Shown here: positions 41,822-50,306 of the stretch, in pieces
Layout of the letters: every line of letters starts with the position of its first letter
Position numbering within the stretch: the first letter of the stretch is position 1
DNA from: Chloracidobacterium sp. CP2_5A
GTDB lineage: Bacteria > Acidobacteriota > Blastocatellia > Chloracidobacteriales > Chloracidobacteriaceae
DNA length: 64,000 nucleotides
Direction of reading: 5' to 3'
Assembly: GCA_002254845.1 (NCBI GenBank)
Contig: NKPT01000002.1
Coordinates: 1 to 64,000, forward strand
Notes under the pieces: generated by a model
Told to the model about the DNA's origin: nothing
What the model saw: only the letters and a program-made list of their open reading frames with translations
Database searches by the model: none
Made by a program: the position numbers and the translations under genes

Positions 41822-42000
41822 CCGCTCCTGCGCTTTCCATTTTCCCTCGCGGCAGGCTTGAGTAACGGCGGAACCTATGCCACAGTGGTCGAACCGCACT
41901 CAACGTTCCGAATAATTGCTCGGAATGTCGCTCGCAACCCTTCTCTGGAAATCCTCATCGGTTCCGGAAGACTCAACCCCACCCCACGGAGGTCCTGAGT

Positions 42001-43425
42001 ATGCAGCGCTCTATTCTCACACTGACTTTATTGGCAGCCGCCGGTGCGGTTAGCGTGTCGCCCGCCGCTGCCCAAACGATGATTCAACAGCCTATAAGAG
42101 AAGTTCCGATTCAAGTCGCCAACGCCGCGAGCCTTCCTGAGCAGTTTATCGTTTCCGCCAAGGCCGGAACCGTCAACTTTGTCGAAGGGGCGGTCGCCAA
42201 CTGTCGCGCCAGGGAAGCGGACGCTTGGCGTCCCGTGACGACAAGCAGCCGCCTCAAAGCTGGCGATCGGCTGCGAACCGGCGCGGACGGACGCGCCGAG
42301 CTGCTGCTCAATCCCGGCTCGTACCTGCGGCTCGACCGTGAAGCGGAAATTGTTCTGACTAATCCCAACCTTGACGCGCTGACCATTGAAGTCGCGCGCG
42401 GCAGCGCCTTATTTGAAGTCACTGGCACTGATGGCACGGAACTTTTTATGCGCATCCTGACGCGCAATGGAGCGGTCAACATAGCGCGGAACGGTCTCTA
42501 TCGGGTCACTGTTCCGGCGGAAGGCGCGGCAACCGTCGCCGTTATCAAGGGGCGCATCGCGGTCGAGCAAGCCGGCAAGCTGACGCTGGTCAAGGACAAG
42601 CAGCTGGTCACGCTGGACGCCGCGACGATGACCGCGGCCAAGCTCGACAAAAACGCGCAGGATGATTTCGACGCCTGGAGCCGCAACCGCGCCAAGGCCC
42701 TGCGTGACGCCAACAGCCGCTTGAAGGACCGCGACGTGCTGGCGGCGTTCAACGGCTGGCGGCAAAACGGGGCGTACGGCTTTGGCTACGCGCCTTTCTT
42801 TGGCCTCTGGCTCTTTGACGGGCGGCTGGGCGGCTACACGTTCTTTCCGTTTTACGGCTTCTGGAACTCGCCCTACGGCTTCGGCTATGGAACGTCGTGG
42901 GGGCTGCCGTGGGAGTTCTACCGCCCGACCCTGCTTCCGATGACTCCGAACGCGCCCATCGTGGCCGGCGCGCGCCAAGCGCCCGCTTCCGCGCCGCCGA
43001 CGCCGTCCGACGCGCCGCTTGATCCCCGCCAGCCCGGACACGAGCCGGTCGGTGAAATGAGCGGTCAGCGCCTTTCGCCGACGCCGCCCGGTCGCTCGCC
43101 GCTCGCGCCGCGCCCGACGTCCGGCTTGGCTGGCGACGATGATTATCTCCCCGCGCTGCCGCGGCGGGAGTTGCCTTCGCCGGTTGCGCGGCCGGCGCTG
43201 GATGCCGGCGGCTACGGCAAGCCCGGCTACGAGCCGCCGATGGGCGGCGGCATCATGCGCGGCGGGATGACGCCCGACTATGGCGGCCCGCTGATGCGTG
43301 GCGGCTACGGCGGCGATGCCGGGACTGGCGTCAGCCCGGGCTATGGCGGTGGCATGCGGACAAGCCCGCCGGCACGAGCCGGCGGCGAAGGCTCGCCCCG
43401 CTCCCAAAGCCCAGTCGTGGAATAA
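42001..43425 (+). CDS. FecR-domain secreted protein with Gly/Pro-rich C-terminus
   Basis: Signal peptide; LKAGDRLRTGADGRAELLLNPGSYLRLDREAEI; C-terminal GGYGKPGYEPPMGGG... Confidence 0.85.
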   Translation: MQRSILTLTLLAAAGAVSVSPAAAQTMIQQPIREVPIQVANAASLPEQFIVSAKAGTVNFVEGAVANCRAREADAWRPVTTSSRLKAGDRLRTGADGRAELLLNPGSYLRLDREAEIVLTNPNLDALTIEVARGSALFEVTGTDGTELFMRILTRNGAVNIARNGLYRVTVPAEGAATVAVIKGRIAVEQAGKLTLVKDKQLVTLDAATMTAAKLDKNAQDDFDAWSRNRAKALRDANSRLKDRDVLAAFNGWRQNGAYGFGYAPFFGLWLFDGRLGGYTFFPFYGFWNSPYGFGYGTSWGLPWEFYRPTLLPMTPNAPIVAGARQAPASAPPTPSDAPLDPRQPGHEPVGEMSGQRLSPTPPGRSPLAPRPTSGLAGDDDYLPALPRRELPSPVARPALDAGGYGKPGYEPPMGGGIMRGGMTPDYGGPLMRGGYGGDAGTGVSPGYGGGMRTSPPARAGGEGSPRSQSPVVE

Positions 43426-43439
43426 TCAGTCGTGGAATA
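43412..43439. repeat. cagtcgtggaata direct repeat spanning the stop codon, 15-bp period
   Basis: Copies 43412 and 43427; stop TAA 43423-43425. Confidence 0.93.
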
Positions 43440-43464
43440 TTCAGCCACGGCATCGGAAAACCGA

Positions 43465-43499
43465 CTTGGCGGCCGGCTCTCCGGCCGCCAAGCTTTTTT
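43465..43499 (+). terminator. Intrinsic terminator
   Basis: cttggcggccgg ctct ccggccgccaag c tttttt. Confidence 0.93.
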
Positions 43500-43512
43500 A
43501 GCGAAAGACCTC

Positions 43513-43540
43513 AAAGCGATAACCCGAAAGCGATAACCCG
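43513..43540. repeat. Perfect 14-bp tandem duplication aaagcgataacccg x2
   Basis: Direct reading. Confidence 0.97.
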
Positions 43541-43557
43541 CGACCAAGCCGGTTTCA

Positions 43558-44319
43558 ATGACCATGGAGATTGAATTTCTTGGCACAGGCACATCGGTCG
43601 GCGTGCCGATGATTGGCTGCGAGTGTCCAACCTGCGCGTCGGACGACCCGCGCGACCGCCGCCTGCGCGTGTCGCTGCTTGTTCGCTATCGCGGCGCGCA
43701 GATTCTGATTGACCCGGCGATTGATTTCCGTCAGCAGGCGCTGCGCGCCGGACTGAAATCGCTCGACGCCGTCCTTATCACGCATGCCCACGCCGACCAC
43801 GTCTTCGGCATTGACGATCTGCGGGCGCTGAACTACCGCCAGGGCGCGATGCCGTGTTTTGCCAGCGCCGAAACATGGGAGAGCCTCTACCGCATGTTTA
43901 GCTACGCTTTTGGTCCGCCGGGGCCGGCGAGTCGTCCGCGACTGGCACCGCATATCATCGGCGGCGACTTTACGCTCTGCGGGTTGCAAGTGACGCCGGT
44001 GGAGTTGCCGCACGGCGACTTGACAACGCTCGGCTTTCGGCTCAACGACTTCGCCTATGTAACCGACTGTAGCGCCATTCCCGACGCGGCCTGCGAGCGG
44101 TTGCTGGGGCTGGATACGCTGGTTCTCGACTGCGTCCGCTACGCGCCGCACCCGACACATCTGCACCTTGAGGCGGCGCTAGGTTACATTGAGCGGCTGC
44201 GGCCGCGGCGGGTGTACCTGACGCACATGGCGCACGACATCCGCCACGCCGAACTGGACGGGCGCCTGCCGCCGGGCGTTCGGCTGGCCTACGACGGGCT
44301 GCGCGTCGAGGCGCGCTAG
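43558..44319 (+). CDS. MBL-fold metallohydrolase (PhnP-like)
   Basis: EFLGTGTSVGVPMIGCECPTCASDDPRDRRLR; LITHAHADHVFGIDDLR; HMAHDIRH. Confidence 0.9.
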   Translation: MTMEIEFLGTGTSVGVPMIGCECPTCASDDPRDRRLRVSLLVRYRGAQILIDPAIDFRQQALRAGLKSLDAVLITHAHADHVFGIDDLRALNYRQGAMPCFASAETWESLYRMFSYAFGPPGPASRPRLAPHIIGGDFTLCGLQVTPVELPHGDLTTLGFRLNDFAYVTDCSAIPDAACERLLGLDTLVLDCVRYAPHPTHLHLEAALGYIERLRPRRVYLTHMAHDIRHAELDGRLPPGVRLAYDGLRVEAR

Positions 44320-44348
44320 CGGACTTTGCCTCTGGCTGTCGCGGCGCA

Positions 44349-44372
44349 TCTTTCAGGTCGTCTTTCAGATCG
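44349..44372. repeat. 12-bp tandem duplication tctttcag(g/a)tcg
   Basis: 11/12 identity. Confidence 0.9.
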
Positions 44373-44482
44373 CCGCGAAGACGAACCTCCCGCAGCGCGC
44401 CGCCTTGGGAGGGGCGGCTTCCGTCCCGTTCCCAGCCGCCGGATTTCCTGGGAAGCTTCGCTAGTTGATTGAGCATAACCCG

Positions 44483-44785
44483 TCACAGGTCTGCGTGCCG
44501 CCGCAGTTCGCGGCCCGCCCTGCGGAAGCGCGGCAGTTGCAGCCGGCCGCCCGCTGACTGCAACCTTGGATCAGGTCGCATCGAGAAGAGCCCGCGTTGC
44601 CGCCCGCCCGCCGCTGGCTTCTCGCCGTCAAACACAAAGGCGAACAGCGTAAGCAGCGCCTTCACGCTCGCATCTGGCGCGACGGCCTGCGTTTTGCCCT
44701 GCTTCCAGGGCGCGCAAGCGATCCAAAAGCATAGGGCTGCGCTCATGAGCAGGAGGCGCCAGCTTTTTCCGATCCGATGTCGCAT
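44483..44785 (-). CDS. Possible small lipoprotein/secreted protein
   Basis: MRHRIGKSWRLLLMSAALCFWIACAPWKQ...; no homolog recognised. Confidence 0.35.
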   Translation of the reverse strand: MRHRIGKSWRLLLMSAALCFWIACAPWKQGKTQAVAPDASVKALLTLFAFVFDGEKPAAGGRQRGLFSMRPDPRLQSAGGRLQLPRFRRAGRELRRHADL

Positions 44786-44964
44786 AGCGTGATCCAAATC
44801 CAAGCGTTCGTCTCGTTTTGAGCTTTTTGGAGATTGCGACCTGGCAATAACAAGCGAGCGTGTAAAGCCTGCCGAGGGAGGTCAAGCCGCCCCTGTTTGC
44901 CAAAGCGATGCAGCTGGGAACGGTTGTGAAGCCGCGCTTCGCAAAGGCTTTTCAAGGCGCCCGC

Positions 44965-45678
44965 TCAGTTGCGCTCGCTTTGCGCCAGCCAGGCTTTATA
45001 GCTGATGGGATAAAAGCGAACTTCATCCCCCGGCGCCAGCCGGGAAGGATTTGGCGACGCTGGGTCAAGCATCCGCAGCGGCGTTCGACCAATGAGCTGC
45101 CAGCCGCCGGGCGAGTCCGTAGGGTAAATCCCGGTTTGCCGCCCGGCGATGCCGACGCTGCCGGCCCGAACCCGCGGGCGCGGCTTCGCGCGGCGCGGCG
45201 CGGCTATTCGCTCGTCCACGAGACCGAGATAGGCGAAGCCAGGTATAAAGCCGAGCATAAAGACGTGATAGATCGGACGGCAGTGACGGGCAATGACTTC
45301 CTCAACGGACAGCCCGCGCTTTTCGGCGACGAGCGGCAGGTCGGGGCCGCACCGCAGGTCGTAGCAGACCGGGATTTCAACCAGCCGACGCGGGCCGGCG
45401 TCGGTCGGCGAGGGCAGGGAAAGCAACTGCTCCAGGTAGGCGGCTACGGCGGCGTAGGCCGTTGGAAACCTGGGGTATGCGCGCCGCGCGGCGTCCGGCG
45501 CGTAAAACACCGTCAGCGAGGCGTATGCCGGAACCGCCTCCTGAAACCCCTCAAAAGGGCGCGCCGCGAGCGCCGCGTCTAGACGGCGCGTCCGCTCGTG
45601 GCATTCGAGCGAAATAACTTGCCCGAATTCGACGGTCAGAGCGTTGTCTGCAATAGGAAACATGCGCAGGCCTTGCAT
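44965..45678 (-). CDS. pxpB: 5-oxoprolinase subunit PxpB (KipI family)
   Basis: VEIPVCYDLRCGPDLPLVAEKRGLSVEEVIARH...GFIPGFAYLGLVDERIAAPRRAKPRPRVRAGSVGIAGRQTGIYPTDSPGGWQLIGRTPL. Confidence 0.95.
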   Translation of the reverse strand: MQGLRMFPIADNALTVEFGQVISLECHERTRRLDAALAARPFEGFQEAVPAYASLTVFYAPDAARRAYPRFPTAYAAVAAYLEQLLSLPSPTDAGPRRLVEIPVCYDLRCGPDLPLVAEKRGLSVEEVIARHCRPIYHVFMLGFIPGFAYLGLVDERIAAPRRAKPRPRVRAGSVGIAGRQTGIYPTDSPGGWQLIGRTPLRMLDPASPNPSRLAPGDEVRFYPISYKAWLAQSERN

Positions 45679-45686
45679 AAGACGCG

Positions 45687-46442
45687 TCAGGGCGCGGCGA
45701 TGCGAACGCCGTCGGCTTCGAGCGCTTGCCGGATGGCTTGGGCGAACGCGAGCGCATGCGGGCCGTCGCCGTGCAAGCAGAGCGTCTCCGCCCGGATGAC
45801 GACGGCTTGCCCGTCGCGGGACGTGACAGCTTGCTCGCGGACAATGCGCCGGGCCTGCGCGACGGACTCCTGCGCGTCCGTCAGGAGCGCGCCCGCTTGG
45901 GAGCGGGGAACAAGCGTCCCATCCGGCTGGTAGCGGCGGTCGGCAAAGGCCTCGCTGATGGCGCGCAAGCCGACTCGTTCAGCCTCCGTGATGAGACAGC
46001 TTCCCGCCAAGCCGTAAAGCAGGAGCGTGGCGTCCAGCTTGACCACGGCGCGCGCGATGGCGGCGGCGATGTCAGGCGCGCGCGCCGCCCGGTTGTAGAG
46101 CGCCCCGTGCGGCTTGATGTGATGCAGACGCCCGCCCATCGCCTCGCACACGCCCTTGACGGCGGCGACCTGGTAAAGAACGCAGTCAAAGACTTCATCC
46201 GGCGTCAGCCCCATGTCGCGGCGACCGAACCCCAGCAGGTCGGGGTAACTTGGGTGCGCGCCAATCGCCACGTTGCGCTCGACTGCCAGCGCGACGCTTT
46301 TTCGCAGCGTATGCGGGTCGCCGGCATGAAAGCCGCAGGCCAAGTTAACAGAAGAGACGTAAGGCAGCAGGGCTTCGTCCTGCCCCAGGCGCCAGTCGCC
46401 GAAGCTTTCCCCTAAGTCGGCGTTGAGGTCTATTGTCGCCAT
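45687..46442 (-). CDS. pxpA: 5-oxoprolinase subunit PxpA (LamB/YcsF)
   Basis: IDLNADLGESFGDWRLGQDEALLPYVSSVNLACGFHAGDPHTLR; HIKPHGALYN. Confidence 0.96.
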   Translation of the reverse strand: MATIDLNADLGESFGDWRLGQDEALLPYVSSVNLACGFHAGDPHTLRKSVALAVERNVAIGAHPSYPDLLGFGRRDMGLTPDEVFDCVLYQVAAVKGVCEAMGGRLHHIKPHGALYNRAARAPDIAAAIARAVVKLDATLLLYGLAGSCLITEAERVGLRAISEAFADRRYQPDGTLVPRSQAGALLTDAQESVAQARRIVREQAVTSRDGQAVVIRAETLCLHGDGPHALAFAQAIRQALEADGVRIAAP

Positions 46443-46466
46443 GGCTCGCCCAGCGCGCCTGCCGCG

Positions 46467-46739
46467 TCAGCCGTTTTGCGGGCGCTTATCTTCTTTCCTG
46501 TCGTCTTTTCGGTTTTCGTCTTTCGGCTTTTTGTCAAGGTAGCGCGGCTCTTTCTTTTTGTCGTCCTTTTTGTCGTCCTGCGCCGGAAGCGCCGCCACGG
46601 ACTGGCTCGCCGCCTGCGCGGAGACGCGCCGCCCCAGGAAAGCCTCGCTTGGCGGCGCCGCGCTGAAAAGCCAGCTCGCCAAGCCAAACAGCCAGATCAT
46701 TTTACGCATACCAAACGCCATGACGCCCTCAATCGGCAA
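46467..46739 (-). CDS. Small secreted protein with highly charged Asp/Lys/Arg tail
   Basis: Signal-like N-terminus; [36 protein letters not shown]. Confidence 0.4.
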   Translation of the reverse strand: MPIEGVMAFGMRKMIWLFGLASWLFSAAPPSEAFLGRRVSAQAASQSVAALPAQDDKKDDKKKEPRYLDKKPKDENRKDDRKEDKRPQNG

Positions 46740-46813
46740 GGCTATGCTGGGCTGATGCGCCCAGCCACGGGCGCGGTTGCACGATCGCCTTGCGTTCTGG
46801 TCAACTGCGTTGC

Positions 46814-47290
46814 ATGACCGCCAATCATAAAGTTTGCTCTCTATCAGAAGCGACGGCGCTCGTCACGGCGTGGCGGCGCGGCGGCAAGCGGATTGTTTTA
46901 GCCAATGGCTGCTTCGACCTGCTGCACGTCGGTCACGTTCGCTATTTGCAGGCGGCGCGCGCCTGTGGCGATGCGCTGATTGTCGGCGTCAACGGCGACG
47001 CAACGGTGCGGGAACTCAAAGGCCCCGGGCGCCCGGTCCTTCCGGATGTCGAGCGCGCTGAAATTCTGGCGGCGCTGGCCTGCGTGGACGCTGTCGTGAT
47101 TTTTCACGAGCGCACTGTCGAGACGCTGCTGCGGACGCTGCGCCCAGACGTGCAGGCGAAGGGCACGGACTATACGCCTGACACCGTTCCCGAACGCGAC
47201 ATTGTGCGCAGCTACGGCGGCGTCGTCGCCATCGTCGGCGATCCCAAGGATCATTCGACCAGCGCGCTTTTGGCGCAACTCCGCCTGTGA
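46814..47290 (+). CDS. D-glycero-beta-D-manno-heptose 1-phosphate adenylyltransferase-like (RfaE2)
   Basis: [48 protein letters not shown]. Confidence 0.92.
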   Translation: MTANHKVCSLSEATALVTAWRRGGKRIVLANGCFDLLHVGHVRYLQAARACGDALIVGVNGDATVRELKGPGRPVLPDVERAEILAALACVDAVVIFHERTVETLLRTLRPDVQAKGTDYTPDTVPERDIVRSYGGVVAIVGDPKDHSTSALLAQLRL

Positions 47291-47321
47291 CGCCAAGAGG
47301 CGCGACCTGGGCCGTTTTCGG

Positions 47322-48620
47322 CTAGGCCGTTTCCCCAGCGGGCGCGGCGTCCGCGTCGTCGGGCGCAGCCCCCTGCGCCGCGAGGAAGTGCGCCACCAGC
47401 CGGCCGACCGTTAGCCCTTGGACAAGAATGGAAAACACGACCACCACGTACGTCGCCGCGACAAGGATATCCCGCGCCGCCGAAGGCGGCAGGGCTAGCG
47501 CCAGGGCAATGGAAATCCCGCCGCGCAAGCCGCTCCAGGTCAGGATGCGAATTGTCCCCGGCGGCAGCCACTGCTTGAAGCGCAGCGTTGTAATGGTCAT
47601 TCCGACTCCGGCGGCGCGGCCCGCCAGCGAGGCTACAATGGCCAGCAAGCCGATAACGAAGTATGACGGCTGCAGCGCAATGACGATGAGTTCAAGACCG
47701 ATAAGGAAAAACAGCACGGCGTTGAGGATTTCGTCAATCAGCTCCCAAAAGACATCGAGGCGCTGGCGGGTTTCATCCGACATCGCCTTGATGCGCCCGC
47801 GGTTGCCGATAAAAAGACCGGCGACGACGATGGCGATCGGGGCGGACAAATGCAGCGCCTCGGCCAGCGCGTACGTTCCGGTGACGAGCGCCAGCGTAAT
47901 CAGCACCTCAACCTGGTAGGCGTCCACGGTCTTGAGCATCACGTAGGCCGCCCAAGCAAAAATAAAGCCGAGCGCCGCGCCCCCAATTGCCTCTTGCACA
48001 AAGAGCTTAACCACGCCAGCGGCGCTGAGCGACGCCGGTTGCATATAAACGCCCAGCAGGGTCAGGAACACGACGACGCCGACGCCGTCGTTGAACAGCG
48101 ATTCGCCGGCGATTTTGGTTTCGAGCTTTTTGGGCGCGCCGACTTTCTTGACAATCCCCAGCACCGCAATCGGGTCGGTCGGCGCGATGAGCGCGCCAAA
48201 GAGCAGAGCTTCGAGGTAGGTCAGCGGCAAGCCCAGAAGTTTTGTGGCGTAGAAAAACAGCGTTCCCGTTACGAAGGTGGACAGCGCCACGCCGATGGTC
48301 GAGAGAATGCCCACCGGGTATTTGGCTAGTCGAAGGTCTTCAACGTGGACATGCAGCGCTCCCGCGAACAGCAGAAAGCCCAGCATGCCGTGCAACAGCA
48401 CATCGCCAAAGTCAATCGAGCTGACAAAAGCGGCGAACGTCCGCAACGGGACGAGGCCCATTTCGCCCAGCGCCAGAAGCGCCGCCGACATCGCCAGTGA
48501 AATGGCCATCAGTCCGATGGTGGTCGGAAGGCGAATCCACCGCAGGTTGATATAGGCGGCCAACGCCGCCAGCGTCAGCAAAATGGCAATCGTATGGTAG
48601 GCAGACACGGTAAGCGCCAC
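47322..48620 (-). CDS. Na+/H+ antiporter, CPA1 family
   Basis: GALIAPTDPIAVLGIVKKVGAPKKLETKIAGESLFNDGVGVVVFL; WSGLRGGISIALALALP. Confidence 0.93.
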   Translation of the reverse strand: MALTVSAYHTIAILLTLAALAAYINLRWIRLPTTIGLMAISLAMSAALLALGEMGLVPLRTFAAFVSSIDFGDVLLHGMLGFLLFAGALHVHVEDLRLAKYPVGILSTIGVALSTFVTGTLFFYATKLLGLPLTYLEALLFGALIAPTDPIAVLGIVKKVGAPKKLETKIAGESLFNDGVGVVVFLTLLGVYMQPASLSAAGVVKLFVQEAIGGAALGFIFAWAAYVMLKTVDAYQVEVLITLALVTGTYALAEALHLSAPIAIVVAGLFIGNRGRIKAMSDETRQRLDVFWELIDEILNAVLFFLIGLELIVIALQPSYFVIGLLAIVASLAGRAAGVGMTITTLRFKQWLPPGTIRILTWSGLRGGISIALALALPPSAARDILVAATYVVVVFSILVQGLTVGRLVAHFLAAQGAAPDDADAAPAGETA

Positions 48621-48767
48621 AGAAAAATTTTAAAAACCTTACGCTGGCAGCCCCTCAGCCGGCTGTGCCGAAACCTACGCGGCCGCCGGCTGCGAGCGGC
48701 TTCAGTCTATGTCAAAATCGCGCGCGGCGCTGGCGACCGCCCCAGTTCTCAGCCGAGGTCAACGATC

Positions 48768-49247
48768 ATGTCAAACCGCATACAGCCCGTATCGTTTGAA
48801 GCCGTCAATGGCCACCGCGCGGCGGAAGTCCAGCCGGGCGACTTGCCAACTCCGTCGTCACCCAGCCGGATACGTCGCCTGACGCGCGAAGCGCTGCGCT
48901 TTTTGCCTAACCTGCTCAAGCTTGCGTACTGCCTGGCCCGCGATCCGCGCGTGCCGCAGGCGGACAAAATCATTTTGGCGGCGACGATTGCTTATGTCAT
49001 TGCGCCGCTGGACGTGATTCCCGACTTCATCCCATTCTTCGGACAGATAGACGACGGCTACCTCGTCGCCGTCGCGCTCTTGCGTCTGCTGAATCGAACG
49101 CCCAGCGAAGCCCTTGCCGAGCACTGGGAAGGTCCAGGCGACATTCGCCGCTTGCTCAATCGGATGGTGGCTTTGACGACGCTGTTGCTGCCGCGGCGGG
49201 TTCAGCGGGTTGTCGTCGGGAAAGTGGAGCCGCTCGCCCGCTCGTGA
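48768..49247 (+). CDS. DUF1232/YkvA family protein
   Basis: DKIILAATIAYVIAPLDVIPDFIPFFGQIDDGYLVAVAL. Confidence 0.88.
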   Translation: MSNRIQPVSFEAVNGHRAAEVQPGDLPTPSSPSRIRRLTREALRFLPNLLKLAYCLARDPRVPQADKIILAATIAYVIAPLDVIPDFIPFFGQIDDGYLVAVALLRLLNRTPSEALAEHWEGPGDIRRLLNRMVALTTLLLPRRVQRVVVGKVEPLARS

Positions 49248-49299
49248 GCCGGACGCCCCGGATGGCGACATCGGCGCGCTTGCGCCGCGCCGTCCCGAT

Positions 49300-49462
49300 G
49301 CTTTCGGGGCGCTTTCGGGGGCTGGCGTCGAGTCGAGCGATTGGTCGAGTCGAGCGATTGCTTGGTTGCAGGCTAGCGCGGATCGGCCGACGAGTCAGAG
49401 CCTGAGCCGCATTCTCATTCCGAATAGCCAGTTTTTAGGGTCATAACCAGCTTTTCAGGGTC
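49300..49462. repeat. Cluster of three different short tandem duplications
   Basis: gctttcgggg (49300/49311); tcgagtcgagcgattg (49328/49345); ccagtttttagggtc-like (about 49428/49447). Confidence 0.9.
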
Positions 49463-49626
49463 GGTCGCGTGACGACTGCGCTCCATCAAGCGGCAAACGC
49501 CGCGCGCCAATGGCTGGAGAAGCCGCGCGGGGCGACCAGTCCCGCCAGACGAGCGGCCCTCGCTAGCGGGCCGCGCCTAAAAAGGCGGTGGTTGACGGCG
49601 CGCGCCCCTCGATATAGGATATGTAT

Positions 49627-49641
49627 TGAAAATCGTTTTCA
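49627..49641 (+). promoter_or_regulatory. Fur-box-like palindrome tgaaaatcgttttca
   Basis: 7-1-7 dyad in an AT-rich patch 25 bp upstream of an ATG. Confidence 0.5.
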
Positions 49642-49665
49642 TTATTTAAAAAGGAGCGTCTCGCG

Positions 49666-49884
49666 ATGACTTCACTTGCCGCTTTGGGCGTCCGGGTCTA
49701 TGTGACGGAATGGGGCGATGTCCGCATCGAAACTCTCCGCTGGCGACAAACGTTGCCGCCGGAAGAGTTTGCGCGCCGCCTACAGGCGGCTTTGCCGCCC
49801 GGCGAGCCGCCGCGTCCGAGCGCGCTGTCTCGACCGGCGCGCGCCGGCGTCCCGCTGTCCGGTTGGTCGGCTTTCACTTCCTGA
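49666..49884 (+). CDS. Small protein of unknown function
   Basis: aaaggagcg RBS; MTSLAALGVRVYVTEWGDVRIETLRWRQTLPPEEFARRLQAAL... Confidence 0.5.
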   Translation: MTSLAALGVRVYVTEWGDVRIETLRWRQTLPPEEFARRLQAALPPGEPPRPSALSRPARAGVPLSGWSAFTS

Positions 49885-49946
49885 TACAACGCAAACGCCG
49901 CTTGGCTATCTTCGCGCGTCCAGCGCATAGAAAGGGTTTTGGGCTT

Positions 49947-50306
49947 ATGACCAGCTTTGATCGCATCACGAGCGCCGCTTTAGACTGCTCGCATCAGCGG
50001 GCTTTCGTGGGGGGCGTCGTTCAGCATCCCCAGACCGGCAAGTTTCAGCTTTGGTTTTTGCCGACGGGCTGCGACATCGAGCCGCTGCGGGCCTACGAGT
50101 CGCAGGCGCAGGCGGCGGCAAGCTATCAGTTGTTGCGGCGGGCCTTTTCGAGCGGGGATCCAGCCCGACTCGCCCAGGCGTTTGACGATGTGTCGAAGAC
50201 CGGCGAAAGCCCGGCCTCGTTTCCGCCTGATTTTCTGAACCGCTTGCGGGCCGGCGCGCGGCAGGCGCTGGCGGCGCGGGGTATCGCCGTTACGTTTGCG
50301 ACTTAG
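49947..50306 (+). CDS. Protein of unknown function
   Basis: MTSFDRITSAALDCSHQRAFVGGVVQHPQTGKFQLWFLPTGCDIEPLRAYESQAQAAASYQLLRRAF... Confidence 0.55.
   Translation: MTSFDRITSAALDCSHQRAFVGGVVQHPQTGKFQLWFLPTGCDIEPLRAYESQAQAAASYQLLRRAFSSGDPARLAQAFDDVSKTGESPASFPPDFLNRLRAGARQALAARGIAVTFAT

Noticed and set aside
44908-45582. 224-aa plus-strand ORF opposite pxpB
   Set aside because: Antisense shadow of pxpB; Arg/Gly-rich, no domain.
49469-49669. 66-aa ORF upstream of the Fur-like site
   Set aside because: Spans the AT-rich operator region and ends over the next start codon; composition not protein-like.
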